Source of the DNA: Leptospirales bacterium
GTDB taxonomy: Bacteria > Spirochaetota > Leptospiria > Leptospirales > Leptonemataceae
Direction: 5' to 3'
NCBI GenBank assembly: GCA_014238825.1
Contig: JABAAI010000013.1
Coordinates: 1-15,729, forward strand
Length of the DNA: 15,729 nt
The notes beneath the pieces were generated by a model, which saw only the letters and a program-made list of their open reading frames with translations, did not search any database and was not told the origin of the DNA. Positions 7,017 to 14,545 of the stretch are shown here, one piece after another. The stretch's first letter is position 1. The number at the start of each line of letters is the position of its first letter. A program made the position numbers and the translations under genes.

Positions 7017-7834
7017 GCACGAATAAAGCTGTTAACAGGAGCTTGCTCACGTTGATCCTCTAAATTCTCTCGTAATTCACGAGCTACTATTTGAGCATCA
7101 CTTATAAGGGTAACAGCATTGCGATGTAGATCATCATCATTTACAAGTTGTCCTAAAGTACCTTGACCAGTGTTAATTTTATCAGTAATTTCTCGCATAT
7201 TTAGGATAGCCTCTCTTACATTAACACGGTTTTCACTTATAAGCTCAGCAAAGCCACCAATAGGATCTCCTGTTGCCTTTCCCTGTAATTCTATAAATTC
7301 ACTATCTTTTCCTTTTTCTATTAGTTGTTTGATAGTGCTACCAGAAAAAGATGTGGCGCTAGTAGAGAATACAGATATTTCCTGGTTCTCTCTTTGTTCT
7401 TCTCTAATAGTACCATTAGCATGTCTTTTTTGAATTGTTTCTATGGATGAGCCTGGATCAATGGATACAACTCGACCACCTAGGAGAGATGCGTTTTTAA
7501 TATCAATAGAATAATTTTCATAGAAAGTTAAGTTCCTTCTGATTCCTATAGTAACAGCAACTCTTTGCGACACTCTATTTGGAGATTTGTCTGTTACAAT
7601 TCGCTTGTCTTTATCAACAGCAATTATATCTACAGATTCAACTAAGCCTGCTGGTACACCAATGACAGTTACCTTAGAGCCGGTTTTTATTCCTTCGGCA
7701 TTATCAAAAAAGACAACTAGCTGTTTTCCACTAGAAGCAAAGGGACCACTATCAGAAATAATAGTAAAAAAACTGATCATAAGGAGGGCTCCAAAAAAGA
7801 GTAAGGCAACGAGTATGTTTTGTGATGCTTTCAT
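6998..7834 (-). CDS. MCE/MlaD family lipid-transport protein (first paralogue)
   Basis: A 278-residue protein with one N-terminal membrane segment (about 6-27) and an MCE domain at about 36-130, including NAEGIKTGSKVTVIGVPAGL, VTIGIRRNLTFYENY and NASLLGGRVVSIDPG. A mostly helical C-terminal region follows, with ENRVNVREAILNMREITDKI (201-220) and a final REQAPVNSFIRAWL. MCE proteins form periplasmic rings or tubes attached to the inner membrane and carry lipids between membranes, working with an MlaE-type permease and MlaF-type ATPase. The ATPase gene lies 52 bases upstream and a divergent MCE paralogue lies beyond it, sharing REITDKIN (here 214-221). A promoter-like TTGACA box stands directly upstream. 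No MlaE permease is encoded nearby. Its stop codon is formed by a 12-bp tandem duplication. Family assignment is firm; substrate unknown. Confidence 0.93.
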   Translation of the reverse strand: MKASQNILVALLFFGALLMISFFTIISDSGPFASSGKQLVVFFDNAEGIKTGSKVTVIGVPAGLVESVDIIAVDKDKRIVTDKSPNRVSQRVAVTIGIRRNLTFYENYSIDIKNASLLGGRVVSIDPGSSIETIQKRHANGTIREEQRENQEISVFSTSATSFSGSTIKQLIEKGKDSEFIELQGKATGDPIGGFAELISENRVNVREAILNMREITDKINTGQGTLGQLVNDDDLHRNAVTLISDAQIVARELRENLEDQREQAPVNSFIRAWLTAF

Positions 7835-7856
7835 TATAAAAATTTAATAGTACTAC

Positions 7857-7885
7857 AGGTTACAGCTAACATAGTTATTTGTCAA
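7857..7885 (-). promoter_or_regulatory. Candidate sigma70-type promoter for the MCE gene (minus strand)
   Basis: On the minus strand a perfect TTGACA (7885-7880) lies directly after the ATPase stop codon. Seventeen bases downstream is TAACCT (7862-7857), which keeps the first, second and last bases of a TATAAT-type -10 box. The predicted start of transcription would be about 15 bases before the MCE ATG at 7834. It could give extra transcripts of the MCE, UPF0182 and DUF2062 genes. The -10 is weak and a chance match is possible. Confidence 0.35.
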
Positions 7886-7886
7886 A

Positions 7887-8669
7887 TTATTTTTTACTAA
7901 TATCCTGAGCATCAATCTGCATTGGACCTTCAGTCTTACCAGTTATGAATTGCTGTATAATGGGATTATCTGAATTTTTAATATCATCGGGGCTACCCAC
8001 ATATAGTACTTGACCCTTGTACAAAAAAGTGATGCGGTCAGCAATGTAATATGCAGAATTCATATCATGAGTCACTACAATTTGAGTTACTCCTAATTCG
8101 TTTTTGAGACGAACAACCAGTTCATTGATAACTTGACTCATGACAGGATCAAGTCCAGATGTAGGTTCATCATACATTAGAAGAGTTGGGTTAGTAATTA
8201 GGGAACGTGCCAGTCCCACTCGTTTTTTCATACCTCCAGAAATGTTGGCAGGAAACAGGTCTTTGGCAGGAATAAGATCAAGCCAGCGTAGCTTTTCAAT
8301 AACACGAGTATGTATCTCATTTTCATCCGCTAATTGTAACTCTTTTAGGGGTAAAGCGACATTTTCATATACACTAAGCCAGTTTATCAGGGCGCCACTT
8401 TGGAAGAGGAGTCCCATATTTGCGCGTAGTTTTTTTCGTTTCTTTTCACTAGCAAAACTCATTTCCTCACCGTCTATAAAGACATTTCCTATATCTGGCT
8501 CTAGGAGGCCTACAACATGGCGTATACTTACTGATTTTCCAGTTCCGGAGCCTCCCAAAAATACCATTGTTTCGCCTTTGTTTACTTTTATATTGACACC
8601 CCGTAAAATTTTACGGACACCAAATTGCTTATGGATATTTTTTAATTCAACTGCAAATTCAGAATTCAT
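7887..8669 (-). CDS. MlaF-like ABC transporter ATPase of an MCE lipid-transport system
   Basis: The ATP-binding subunit of an MCE-type (Mla/Ttg2-like) ABC transporter. Numbering from the ATG at 8669 it has 260 residues with all the expected motifs: Walker A GGSGTGKS (39-46), Q-loop in LLFQSGALINWLSVYENVAL (Gln90), signature ISGGMKKR (143-150), Walker B LLMYDEP (163-169), D-loop SGLD (171-174) and switch His201 in VVTHDMNSA. The FQSGAL-x-x-WLSVYENVALPL block is characteristic of the Mla/Ttg2A subgroup. The frame is open upstream to an ATG at 8717, but those 16 extra residues would overlap the preceding MCE gene (stop 8692-8694) and are not family-like, so I chose the internal Met, which begins MNSEFAVELKNIHKQFG. 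It lies between two MCE genes on the same strand; no permease subunit is in the window. Confidence 0.93.
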   Translation of the reverse strand: MNSEFAVELKNIHKQFGVRKILRGVNIKVNKGETMVFLGGSGTGKSVSIRHVVGLLEPDIGNVFIDGEEMSFASEKKRKKLRANMGLLFQSGALINWLSVYENVALPLKELQLADENEIHTRVIEKLRWLDLIPAKDLFPANISGGMKKRVGLARSLITNPTLLMYDEPTSGLDPVMSQVINELVVRLKNELGVTQIVVTHDMNSAYYIADRITFLYKGQVLYVGSPDDIKNSDNPIIQQFITGKTEGPMQIDAQDISKK

Positions 8670-8691
8670 ATTTTCATTTCTTATTGGGCTA

Positions 8692-9564
8692 TTATGGAGA
8701 TAGAGAGGCAAGAGCAAGGGTAAAGGCTAGTAATCCAAAGCGAATAGTACTATCACTTTCCCTAAGCGCTTCTAAGCCATCGCGTGCATCGTTTATTAAA
8801 TAAATACTTTGCTCTAGAGTAGCATTTGTTTTATCGATTAGTTCTCTTCTATTGATAAAATAACTAAAAGAACCGGTACCATCGTTTATCTTGTCAGTAA
8901 TTTCACGTGTGTTTTTAATCAAATGAAATATGTTAGCCCTATTTTCAACAATAACTGTGGCAATTAGATAAAGCGGGTCATCATAATTGCTTGCAGGTAG
9001 CAGGATTTTGCCTTGTGGTAGTTCGTGTGTATTTTTAAGTTTTTCTAATTCATAATAGTTTAACTCTAAGTTATTGATTGATAGAGACTTATCAATAGAT
9101 TTTGGCCAAATATAGGGTAGGCCGGGTAACTTTTTCGTGTCCCAATCTTCTGAATCACCTGGTAATATTTCAAATATTTTTTCTGATAAAACAGTTCGGT
9201 GTTTAGTTATAATGCGATAATTCGGATAGAAAATAAAATTCTTGTTAAGAGAAAGGACAGCGATAATGCCAAGTCCATATGATGGCGATTTCTGGGCTTG
9301 AAGATTAGAGAGAACATTGCCTTTTTTTCCTAGTTTAACCCGTATTAAAGAAACAACAGAACCAACATGTACACCATGACTGTATGCCAAAGTCCCTTCT
9401 TTGATGCCTTCTGCTGTTTTTAATAAAACAGGAATAAGTGTCACTGTAACTTTACTAACGCTTCTATTGGCAAAAATGGTGAAGTTTAGGGTGCCAAAAA
9501 GTATTAAGAAGAACGTTAAGCCTGTGACTTCCCTTTTGTTTTTTATTATCCAGTTAAGAATCAT
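8692..9564 (-). CDS. MCE/MlaD family protein, divergent second paralogue
   Basis: A 290-residue protein with one N-terminal membrane segment (about 13-33) and a divergent MCE domain at about 38-137 (TAEGIKEGTLAYSHGVHVGS, LSLNKNFIFYPNYRI, SEKIFEILPG). Residues 203-268 resemble the C-terminal region of the other MCE protein: VENRANIFHLIKNTREITDK, sharing REITDKIN (220-227), then a helix ending ALRESDS where the paralogue has REQAP. About 30 residues after the MCE domain (EDWDTKKLPGLPYIWPKSID) have no clear counterpart in the paralogue. It probably forms a mixed or separate ring with its paralogue, driven by the ATPase downstream. The gene lies 66 bases after the FhaC-like gene. A short stretch, GGATAG, eight bases or so before the ATG may act as a weak ribosome binding site. 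Family assignment is fairly firm despite divergence. Confidence 0.85.
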   Translation of the reverse strand: MILNWIIKNKREVTGLTFFLILFGTLNFTIFANRSVSKVTVTLIPVLLKTAEGIKEGTLAYSHGVHVGSVVSLIRVKLGKKGNVLSNLQAQKSPSYGLGIIAVLSLNKNFIFYPNYRIITKHRTVLSEKIFEILPGDSEDWDTKKLPGLPYIWPKSIDKSLSINNLELNYYELEKLKNTHELPQGKILLPASNYDDPLYLIATVIVENRANIFHLIKNTREITDKINDGTGSFSYFINRRELIDKTNATLEQSIYLINDARDGLEALRESDSTIRFGLLAFTLALASLSP

Positions 9565-9630
9565 AGTATCTATCCATAATCTAATAAAATCTAATAGTTA
9601 TGTTAGAGGGCAAGTAATTTTTTTATTATT

Positions 9631-11400
9631 TTATAAGTTATAACCAATTGAGAGAGATATAGTTTCTTCTGGAAGTGGATCTAATTCTGTCTCCAGACTG
9701 CTAGGCCATTTGTAAGATTTACCGTATGCTAGAGAGTAATTGCCACTACGACCATAGCTACTAAGCCCTATACCAAAGCCTGATAAATGTCCTGTTGTAC
9801 TACTTCTAGCGTTGGCAGCTACAGCTCCAAAGTCATAGGCAAAGCTAAGGGAGGGACTACCCCAAAGAGATGTTTGCGGAGTTGGTGGGGCACCTCCAGT
9901 CAGATACCAGTGAATTTCATTACGAAAATAATAACCAAGGTCACCACTTAGGCTGTTGTTTTTGTAGCCTCGAACGGTATATTGTCCCCCTACATATAAT
10001 TTTTCTTCTGGATGGAGTATGTTTTTAGAGTATTGTTGCTGATATGCTGTTGTAAATTGAAAGTTTTGTTTGGCTATTTTGAAAGGCAAACTATAGTTAA
10101 TGCCACCTTCAAGCTTTTGCCACCTTAAGTCATCTGATAGTTTATCTTTAGTAATTATACCTTCTCTTTCCAATGTGCCAAAGCGGTAGCCTGCATTAAC
10201 TCTTAATTTACCATAAGATGTTAATTGACTATGACTTATATTTAATTTTGTAGAAAATGTTGTGGGATTACTTCCTTCTGGTGCTACATCTTCAAGAAGA
10301 AACTCACTGTCTTTGCGTGTGCTCGAGGCTGAGAGAGTCGTTTTAGCTGTTTTGCTACGATATATATTTCTTTCCAAAGATATATCTTCTGTAGTGCTTG
10401 TTCTTGTTTTTTTTGTTTTTATAAGTGTACCACCGATACTTTGATATTCTGAATTACTTCTATAATAGGAGAATGTCCAATAGCCTAGTGGTATACTCAA
10501 AGTGCTTGTGAGTGACTTACTAAAATTATCTGGACTGATAACCCCCTCTAGACTTCTAGTCGCCGTAAATTTAATGGCATCATTTAAAAGCATGAGATTG
10601 TCTAGACCAAGGGAATAGCTAGTGACCGCTTCTCCTGATGCTTCAGAACCAGAGTTGCTAAAACCTAATGATGCGTTCCAAAATTTAGATTCTACTCTAT
10701 CAATTAAAATGATGCTACCACCAGCCTTTTTTCCCGGTAACAATCTCATGCGAGCTTGATTCCTTTGGAGGCGATTGATTTGTTCCAAGCCTTGTTCAAT
10801 ATGACGTAGGTTTAGGTACTGCCCACTTATACCGGGGAAGGCCATCGCAATTTCACTTTTATAACCTTTTCCTTCGTTAAATTTAATATTTTCTATAATA
10901 CCTGGAATCACTTGCAATTCAAATGTCCCGTCATTCAGATTTTGGTTGGGAATGTAGACGCGTGTGGTGATATAGCCTCGTGAGACATAGAAATTTGTGG
11001 TTTTACGGAGTAGGTAGCCAATTTCTTCTGGTCCTAGGCAACGACGGCTTAATTCTTTTACTAAGCTATCATGTTGTGGCTTGGTTAATAGTGGATCACC
11101 TTTAATACTTATCTTTCTAAAATAGACGCACTGCCTTCCTCTCCTAAAAGTTCTGTTTTTTTTCAAATCAGCTTCATCTACATCTTCATCATGTTCATTT
11201 TTCTTAAAACTTCGCCTGTCATCCTCTAGCTTTTTTAGCTTATACTCATCTTCTTGTCGTTGAAAGTTTCTAAAAGCATTTTCGAGCCTTGAATTTTCAC
11301 GTTGATCTTGTGAATTTTGTGCTTTTAAGCTAGTGCTAGCACTTATGATAAATGTAAGTCCTAGTAATATAAATTTTATCGTTTGAGATAAGTTAATCAT
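9631..11400 (-). CDS. FhaC/ShlB-type outer-membrane transporter (Omp85 superfamily, TpsB-like)
   Basis: A 589-residue predicted outer-membrane protein. Residues 1-27 are a signal peptide (cleavage likely after SLKA). Residues 28-90 are a highly charged, Lys/Glu/Asp-rich linker. Residues 91-172 match the first POTRA domain of the ShlB/FhaC family, with paired Cys91 and Cys121 (CVYF...RRCLG) and the diagnostic YVSRGYITTRVYIPNQNL, followed by a second POTRA-like stretch to about 240. The rest is a beta-barrel of alternating polar and hydrophobic strands, with the VRGY motif of loop L6 at 476-479 in YVGGQYTVRGYKNN and a terminal strand ending SIGYNL. The family secretes large TpsA proteins across the outer membrane, but no TpsA gene lies beside it here; MCE lipid-transport genes follow instead. 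Two dyads lie in its upstream leader. Family assignment firm; cargo unknown. Confidence 0.92.
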   Translation of the reverse strand: MINLSQTIKFILLGLTFIISASTSLKAQNSQDQRENSRLENAFRNFQRQEDEYKLKKLEDDRRSFKKNEHDEDVDEADLKKNRTFRRGRQCVYFRKISIKGDPLLTKPQHDSLVKELSRRCLGPEEIGYLLRKTTNFYVSRGYITTRVYIPNQNLNDGTFELQVIPGIIENIKFNEGKGYKSEIAMAFPGISGQYLNLRHIEQGLEQINRLQRNQARMRLLPGKKAGGSIILIDRVESKFWNASLGFSNSGSEASGEAVTSYSLGLDNLMLLNDAIKFTATRSLEGVISPDNFSKSLTSTLSIPLGYWTFSYYRSNSEYQSIGGTLIKTKKTRTSTTEDISLERNIYRSKTAKTTLSASSTRKDSEFLLEDVAPEGSNPTTFSTKLNISHSQLTSYGKLRVNAGYRFGTLEREGIITKDKLSDDLRWQKLEGGINYSLPFKIAKQNFQFTTAYQQQYSKNILHPEEKLYVGGQYTVRGYKNNSLSGDLGYYFRNEIHWYLTGGAPPTPQTSLWGSPSLSFAYDFGAVAANARSSTTGHLSGFGIGLSSYGRSGNYSLAYGKSYKWPSSLETELDPLPEETISLSIGYNL

Positions 11401-11609
11401 CTAATTGTTTTTAAGAGATATTTTTCTTGTATTACAAGGCTTAGGGCAGGGCTAAGCAAATATTAAGTAAATATAAGCAATTACTATAAAGTACAAAAAA
11501 GCTCAATTATACATTAAAGAATATAATTAAACTTAATCAGATACAATAAAAAAATGCAAGAAAATTTTTAATTTAATAAAAGCTAATAAGTTTCACCGAT
11601 ATTTTAACT
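11401..11609. promoter_or_regulatory. Divergent AT-rich intergenic region between the FhaC-like gene and ftsK
   Basis: This 209-base gap must hold the start signals for the long minus-strand block and for ftsK. On the plus strand TTAAGT (11463-11468), 16 bases, and TATAAA (11485-11490) form a weak -35/-10 pair for ftsK. On the minus strand a TATAAT box occurs at 11511-11506 but without a good -35 partner. No Shine-Dalgarno precedes either gene. The part nearest the FhaC-like gene carries two adjacent dyads, described separately. I see no open frame of note in it. Confidence 0.4.
11426..11456. promoter_or_regulatory. Two adjacent dyads, candidate operator or leader hairpins, with a KOPS-like octamer
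   Basis: CTTGTA-T-TACAAG (11426-11438) is a perfect 13-base dyad, and directly beside it GCTTAG (11439-11444) pairs with CTAAGC (11451-11456 region) around a G-rich centre. The centre reads GGGCAGGG (11444-11451), the E. coli FtsK-orienting KOPS consensus GGGNAGGG. The block is much richer in G and C than its surroundings and lies about 25-55 bases before the FhaC-like start codon, so it could be a repressor operator or leader structure for that gene. Neither dyad is followed by a T-tract, so terminators are unlikely. Confidence 0.4.
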
Positions 11610-14510
11610 ATGTCGGAAAGTAAGCCACAGGAACAACCTAGTTCTTCTCCAAAAATCAAAAAATCAGGCTCTACAGAGATATTTGGAGGGCTGCTCTTTA
11701 TTAGTGGTATTTTATTGCTATTTGCACTCGGCTCTTTTCAGGGACAAATAAACAAGGGTCAAATACCGATTCCTGAGTACAATCTAATTGGCAGTATGGG
11801 GCATTATTCTGCCGAAGTCCTTTTTCTAATGTTTGGGAAATCTGCTTTCTTATTGGGACCATATTTTCTACTCCTTGGTATTTTAACTATTATTAGAGGT
11901 GGCTTTTCTGATCCCTTGGCAAGGATCACAGCAATTTTGGTAATGATAGTTGGAACGTCTATTTTTGGGGCAATACTCGGTGCTAATAAGGAGGGGCCAT
12001 CTCATCTGCTAGGAGGTTGGGTCGGGGCCCGGATGGGGAGAGTCTTTCAGAGTTTGCTTGGAGACTATGGAGCAGCGATTGTTTCTCTAGGAATTATTTT
12101 TGTTGGTATGATACTAGCGATTAGGATGCCCATGTCTCTTTTTGTAATACATTTACGCTCTGCTTTTAAAAACTTTATTGAACGATATGGAAATCTTTTT
12201 TCTGGACCGGGATTAGAATATCCTACCCTAAATCCGGCCTCAATTCCCACTCCCGTTGCCAATGCTCCTAGTGAAAGACAATCTGATTTCTTAGTTGGAA
12301 TATCCAAGGAGGAGACAGCAGAGCATAGGCCATTTATAGAAAAGACAGAGAAGATAGAAAAGACAGAGAATACCATTAATCCCTCCAACATTCAGGATAA
12401 AAATCCTCAAAAAAGCCAAACAGAAGAAAAATTACTCGCAACCCACTTACCAAAATCTTCTTCTGATTCTAATTTTAAAGTTTCTTCTCATACTCGTCAT
12501 ATTCAGGATCTACTTTCTAAAATGGAAAATAGAGAAGAGATTTTTCGGGAAGAAGAAGAAAAAGTGGAGGATGCTTCTTTTAAGGGATATTTCGATCCAG
12601 ACGGTTCTCGTTTTCATTTTCGTCAAATACTTTCCAAGGATTCGTGGTCTAATTTATCATCAGAACCAGCTTCTATTGCTTGGGGAGGAGGGTATTCTAA
12701 GCCCATTCAAAGCAAAAGTATAGCAGATTTGGAACAGGCTAGTCCCTTTTTAGCTTCTGAAGCAAAGTCAAATGAGCAACCTCAATTTAATTCGCTAGCT
12801 TCGAACAGGCAAGAGGAAGACGAGGAGATTTTAGAAGTACAGAATAGGCTCGATAAATTTGTTAGTTTGGATACTAACAATGCTAGTGACATTAAAGATT
12901 CACCCGAGTTTAGTGATTTTATAGAGCCTACCGAGCCTACGGAGTCTACCGAGCCTAGGGATTCTATTGATTCTATCGATTCAATGGGACCTGTAGATTC
13001 TGCCTTGGTTCCAGAAGAATATCAAGGTGAGCCAGAGCAATTTAATGCGTTCTCTTTAGGAATAAAAGAGAAAGTAGAGCCACTAACAAAATCTCTGGTG
13101 CCATCTTTGCCTGAAAACTATGACGATTATAATCTTAGTACGGCTATCTTAAAAGCAGTCCCATATATTCCTCAGACAAACATAAATGCTGATATACAAG
13201 AGACACGTGAAGCTTTGAAAAATGTCCTCAGAGAATATAACATACAAGCAGATGTTGTAGATGTACAGAGGGGTCCTATTATAACCCTTTATGAACTTAA
13301 GCTAGAGCCCGGTATTAAGGTTTCTCGTGTTATTGGTTTACAAAGTGAAATTTGCATGAACTTGGCAGTTCCTATTGTACGCATTATAGCTCCTATTCCA
13401 GGGAAGCCCACTATTGGCATAGAAATCCCTAACCGTGTCCGTGAGCCAGTACTTTTTAGTCAGCTTCTACCAACTCCCAACTCTGAGCTGACTATTTTAT
13501 TGGGAAAAAATATTGCAGGGGAAAATCAATATACAGAGTTAACCCAGTTGCCACATTTACTGATAGCTGGTGCTACTGGAGCTGGTAAATCTGTCTATTT
13601 GAACGCTGTAATTGCATCGCTATTGTATCAGGCCTCTCCAGATGATGTTCGTTTTGTGATGATTGATCCTAAAATGGTTGAGTTGAAGCTTTATGAAGGT
13701 ATCCCTCATTTGCTTATGCCCGTTATTACTGATGTCTACGAAGCAAGCAAGGCACTTCGCTGGCTTCTCGATGAAATGGAAAGACGTTATCGTATTTTAT
13801 CGACTTTACGGTGTCGTGATATTTTGTCTTATAATAAAAGAGCGGAAGCGACGACTTCTGGATCACAGTCCATTAAAATGCCATATGTGGTCGTGCTAAT
13901 TGATGAACTTTCTGATTTAATGATGGTTTCTGCCAAAGATGTAGAGGATTCAATTATTCGTTTAACTCAAAAGGCGCGTGCTGTAGGGATCCATATTATA
14001 ATGGCGACACAGCGTCCATCTGTTGATGTGATTACTGCTTTAATTAAGGCAAACTGTCCAGCAAGGGTTGCGTTTCAGGTTTCCCAGCGTACTGATAGCA
14101 GAACCATACTCGATACCGGAGGCGCTGAGAACCTCTTGGGTAAGGGTGACTTACTTTATAAGTCGCCACAGAGTACAGAAGTAACTCGAATCCAAGCACC
14201 ATTAATATCTGTGGATGAGATAGAATTAATTGTAAAAAAAGCAGCCAGTTTTGGCAAGGCTAAATACGTAGATTTTGCTTTGGGACGGGATAGAGAAATT
14301 TCCAGTCATGATGCTGAGGTTGATGAAGAATTATTTAAACAGGCCCTAGGAATTGTTTTAGAATCAGAAAAGACTTCGACGTCCTATCTACAACGGAGAA
14401 TGAGGATTGGTTATAATAGAGCGGCTAATTTAATTGAGATGATGGAAGATAGAGGATATCTTAGTCCACTAATAGGTAATAAACCCAGGGAAATAACAAA
14501 AAGAGATTGA
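11610..14510 (+). CDS. ftsK: DNA translocase FtsK
   Basis: A 966-residue FtsK/SpoIIIE translocase. Four membrane segments lie at about 24-43, 68-95, 104-124 and 152-178, anchoring it at the septum. A long acidic, low-complexity linker (about 200-515) follows. The alpha/beta motor occupies about 525-890, with Walker A GATGAGKS (654-661), Walker B VVVLIDE (760-766) and the conserved IMATQRPSVDVITALIKANC region. The gamma winged-helix domain is at about 903-962, with LQRRMRIGYNRAANLIEMME, the DNA-reading helix that recognises polar guide sequences and contacts XerD in model species. It therefore looks fully functional: it pumps chromosome DNA through the closing septum. The linker contains seven 9-bp repeats. 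No Shine-Dalgarno is visible before the ATG, but the N-terminal polar leader before TM1 is typical. lolA follows 35 bases after its stop. Confidence 0.96.
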   Translation: MSESKPQEQPSSSPKIKKSGSTEIFGGLLFISGILLLFALGSFQGQINKGQIPIPEYNLIGSMGHYSAEVLFLMFGKSAFLLGPYFLLLGILTIIRGGFSDPLARITAILVMIVGTSIFGAILGANKEGPSHLLGGWVGARMGRVFQSLLGDYGAAIVSLGIIFVGMILAIRMPMSLFVIHLRSAFKNFIERYGNLFSGPGLEYPTLNPASIPTPVANAPSERQSDFLVGISKEETAEHRPFIEKTEKIEKTENTINPSNIQDKNPQKSQTEEKLLATHLPKSSSDSNFKVSSHTRHIQDLLSKMENREEIFREEEEKVEDASFKGYFDPDGSRFHFRQILSKDSWSNLSSEPASIAWGGGYSKPIQSKSIADLEQASPFLASEAKSNEQPQFNSLASNRQEEDEEILEVQNRLDKFVSLDTNNASDIKDSPEFSDFIEPTEPTESTEPRDSIDSIDSMGPVDSALVPEEYQGEPEQFNAFSLGIKEKVEPLTKSLVPSLPENYDDYNLSTAILKAVPYIPQTNINADIQETREALKNVLREYNIQADVVDVQRGPIITLYELKLEPGIKVSRVIGLQSEICMNLAVPIVRIIAPIPGKPTIGIEIPNRVREPVLFSQLLPTPNSELTILLGKNIAGENQYTELTQLPHLLIAGATGAGKSVYLNAVIASLLYQASPDDVRFVMIDPKMVELKLYEGIPHLLMPVITDVYEASKALRWLLDEMERRYRILSTLRCRDILSYNKRAEATTSGSQSIKMPYVVVLIDELSDLMMVSAKDVEDSIIRLTQKARAVGIHIIMATQRPSVDVITALIKANCPARVAFQVSQRTDSRTILDTGGAENLLGKGDLLYKSPQSTEVTRIQAPLISVDEIELIVKKAASFGKAKYVDFALGRDREISSHDAEVDEELFKQALGIVLESEKTSTSYLQRRMRIGYNRAANLIEMMEDRGYLSPLIGNKPREITKRD
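12924..12986 (+). repeat. Seven imperfect 9-bp tandem repeats in the FtsK linker
   Basis: Units begin GAGCCTACC, GAGCCTACG, GAGTCTACC, GAGCCTAGG, then GATTCTATT, GATTCTATC, GATTCAATG. They encode the tripeptides EPT, EPT, EST, EPR, DSI, DSI, DSM. All are in frame, extending the acidic, disordered linker between membrane and motor parts. A weaker charged repeat, EKTEKIEKTE, lies upstream at about 12341-12370. Confidence 0.8.
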
Positions 14511-14545
14511 CTGAAAGGCATAGTTTATAATCGTAGTATATTATA

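Noticed and set aside
8140..8703. 187-codon open frame on the plus strand opposite the MlaF-like ATPase
   Set aside because: It is a Ser/Arg/Phe-rich mirror of a strongly conserved ABC ATPase with every motif intact, and matches no family I recognise.
8670..8717. Longer ATPase start at 8717
   Set aside because: The extra 16 residues overlap the preceding MCE gene and do not resemble the family N-terminus.
11332..11343. Perfect 12-base palindrome AGTGCTAGCACT
   Set aside because: It lies within the signal-peptide codons of the FhaC-like gene, not at a promoter, and single 12-base palindromes occur by chance.
12065..12391. 108-codon frame on the minus strand opposite ftsK
   Set aside because: It is antisense to the FtsK membrane and linker region, which reads cleanly on the plus strand.
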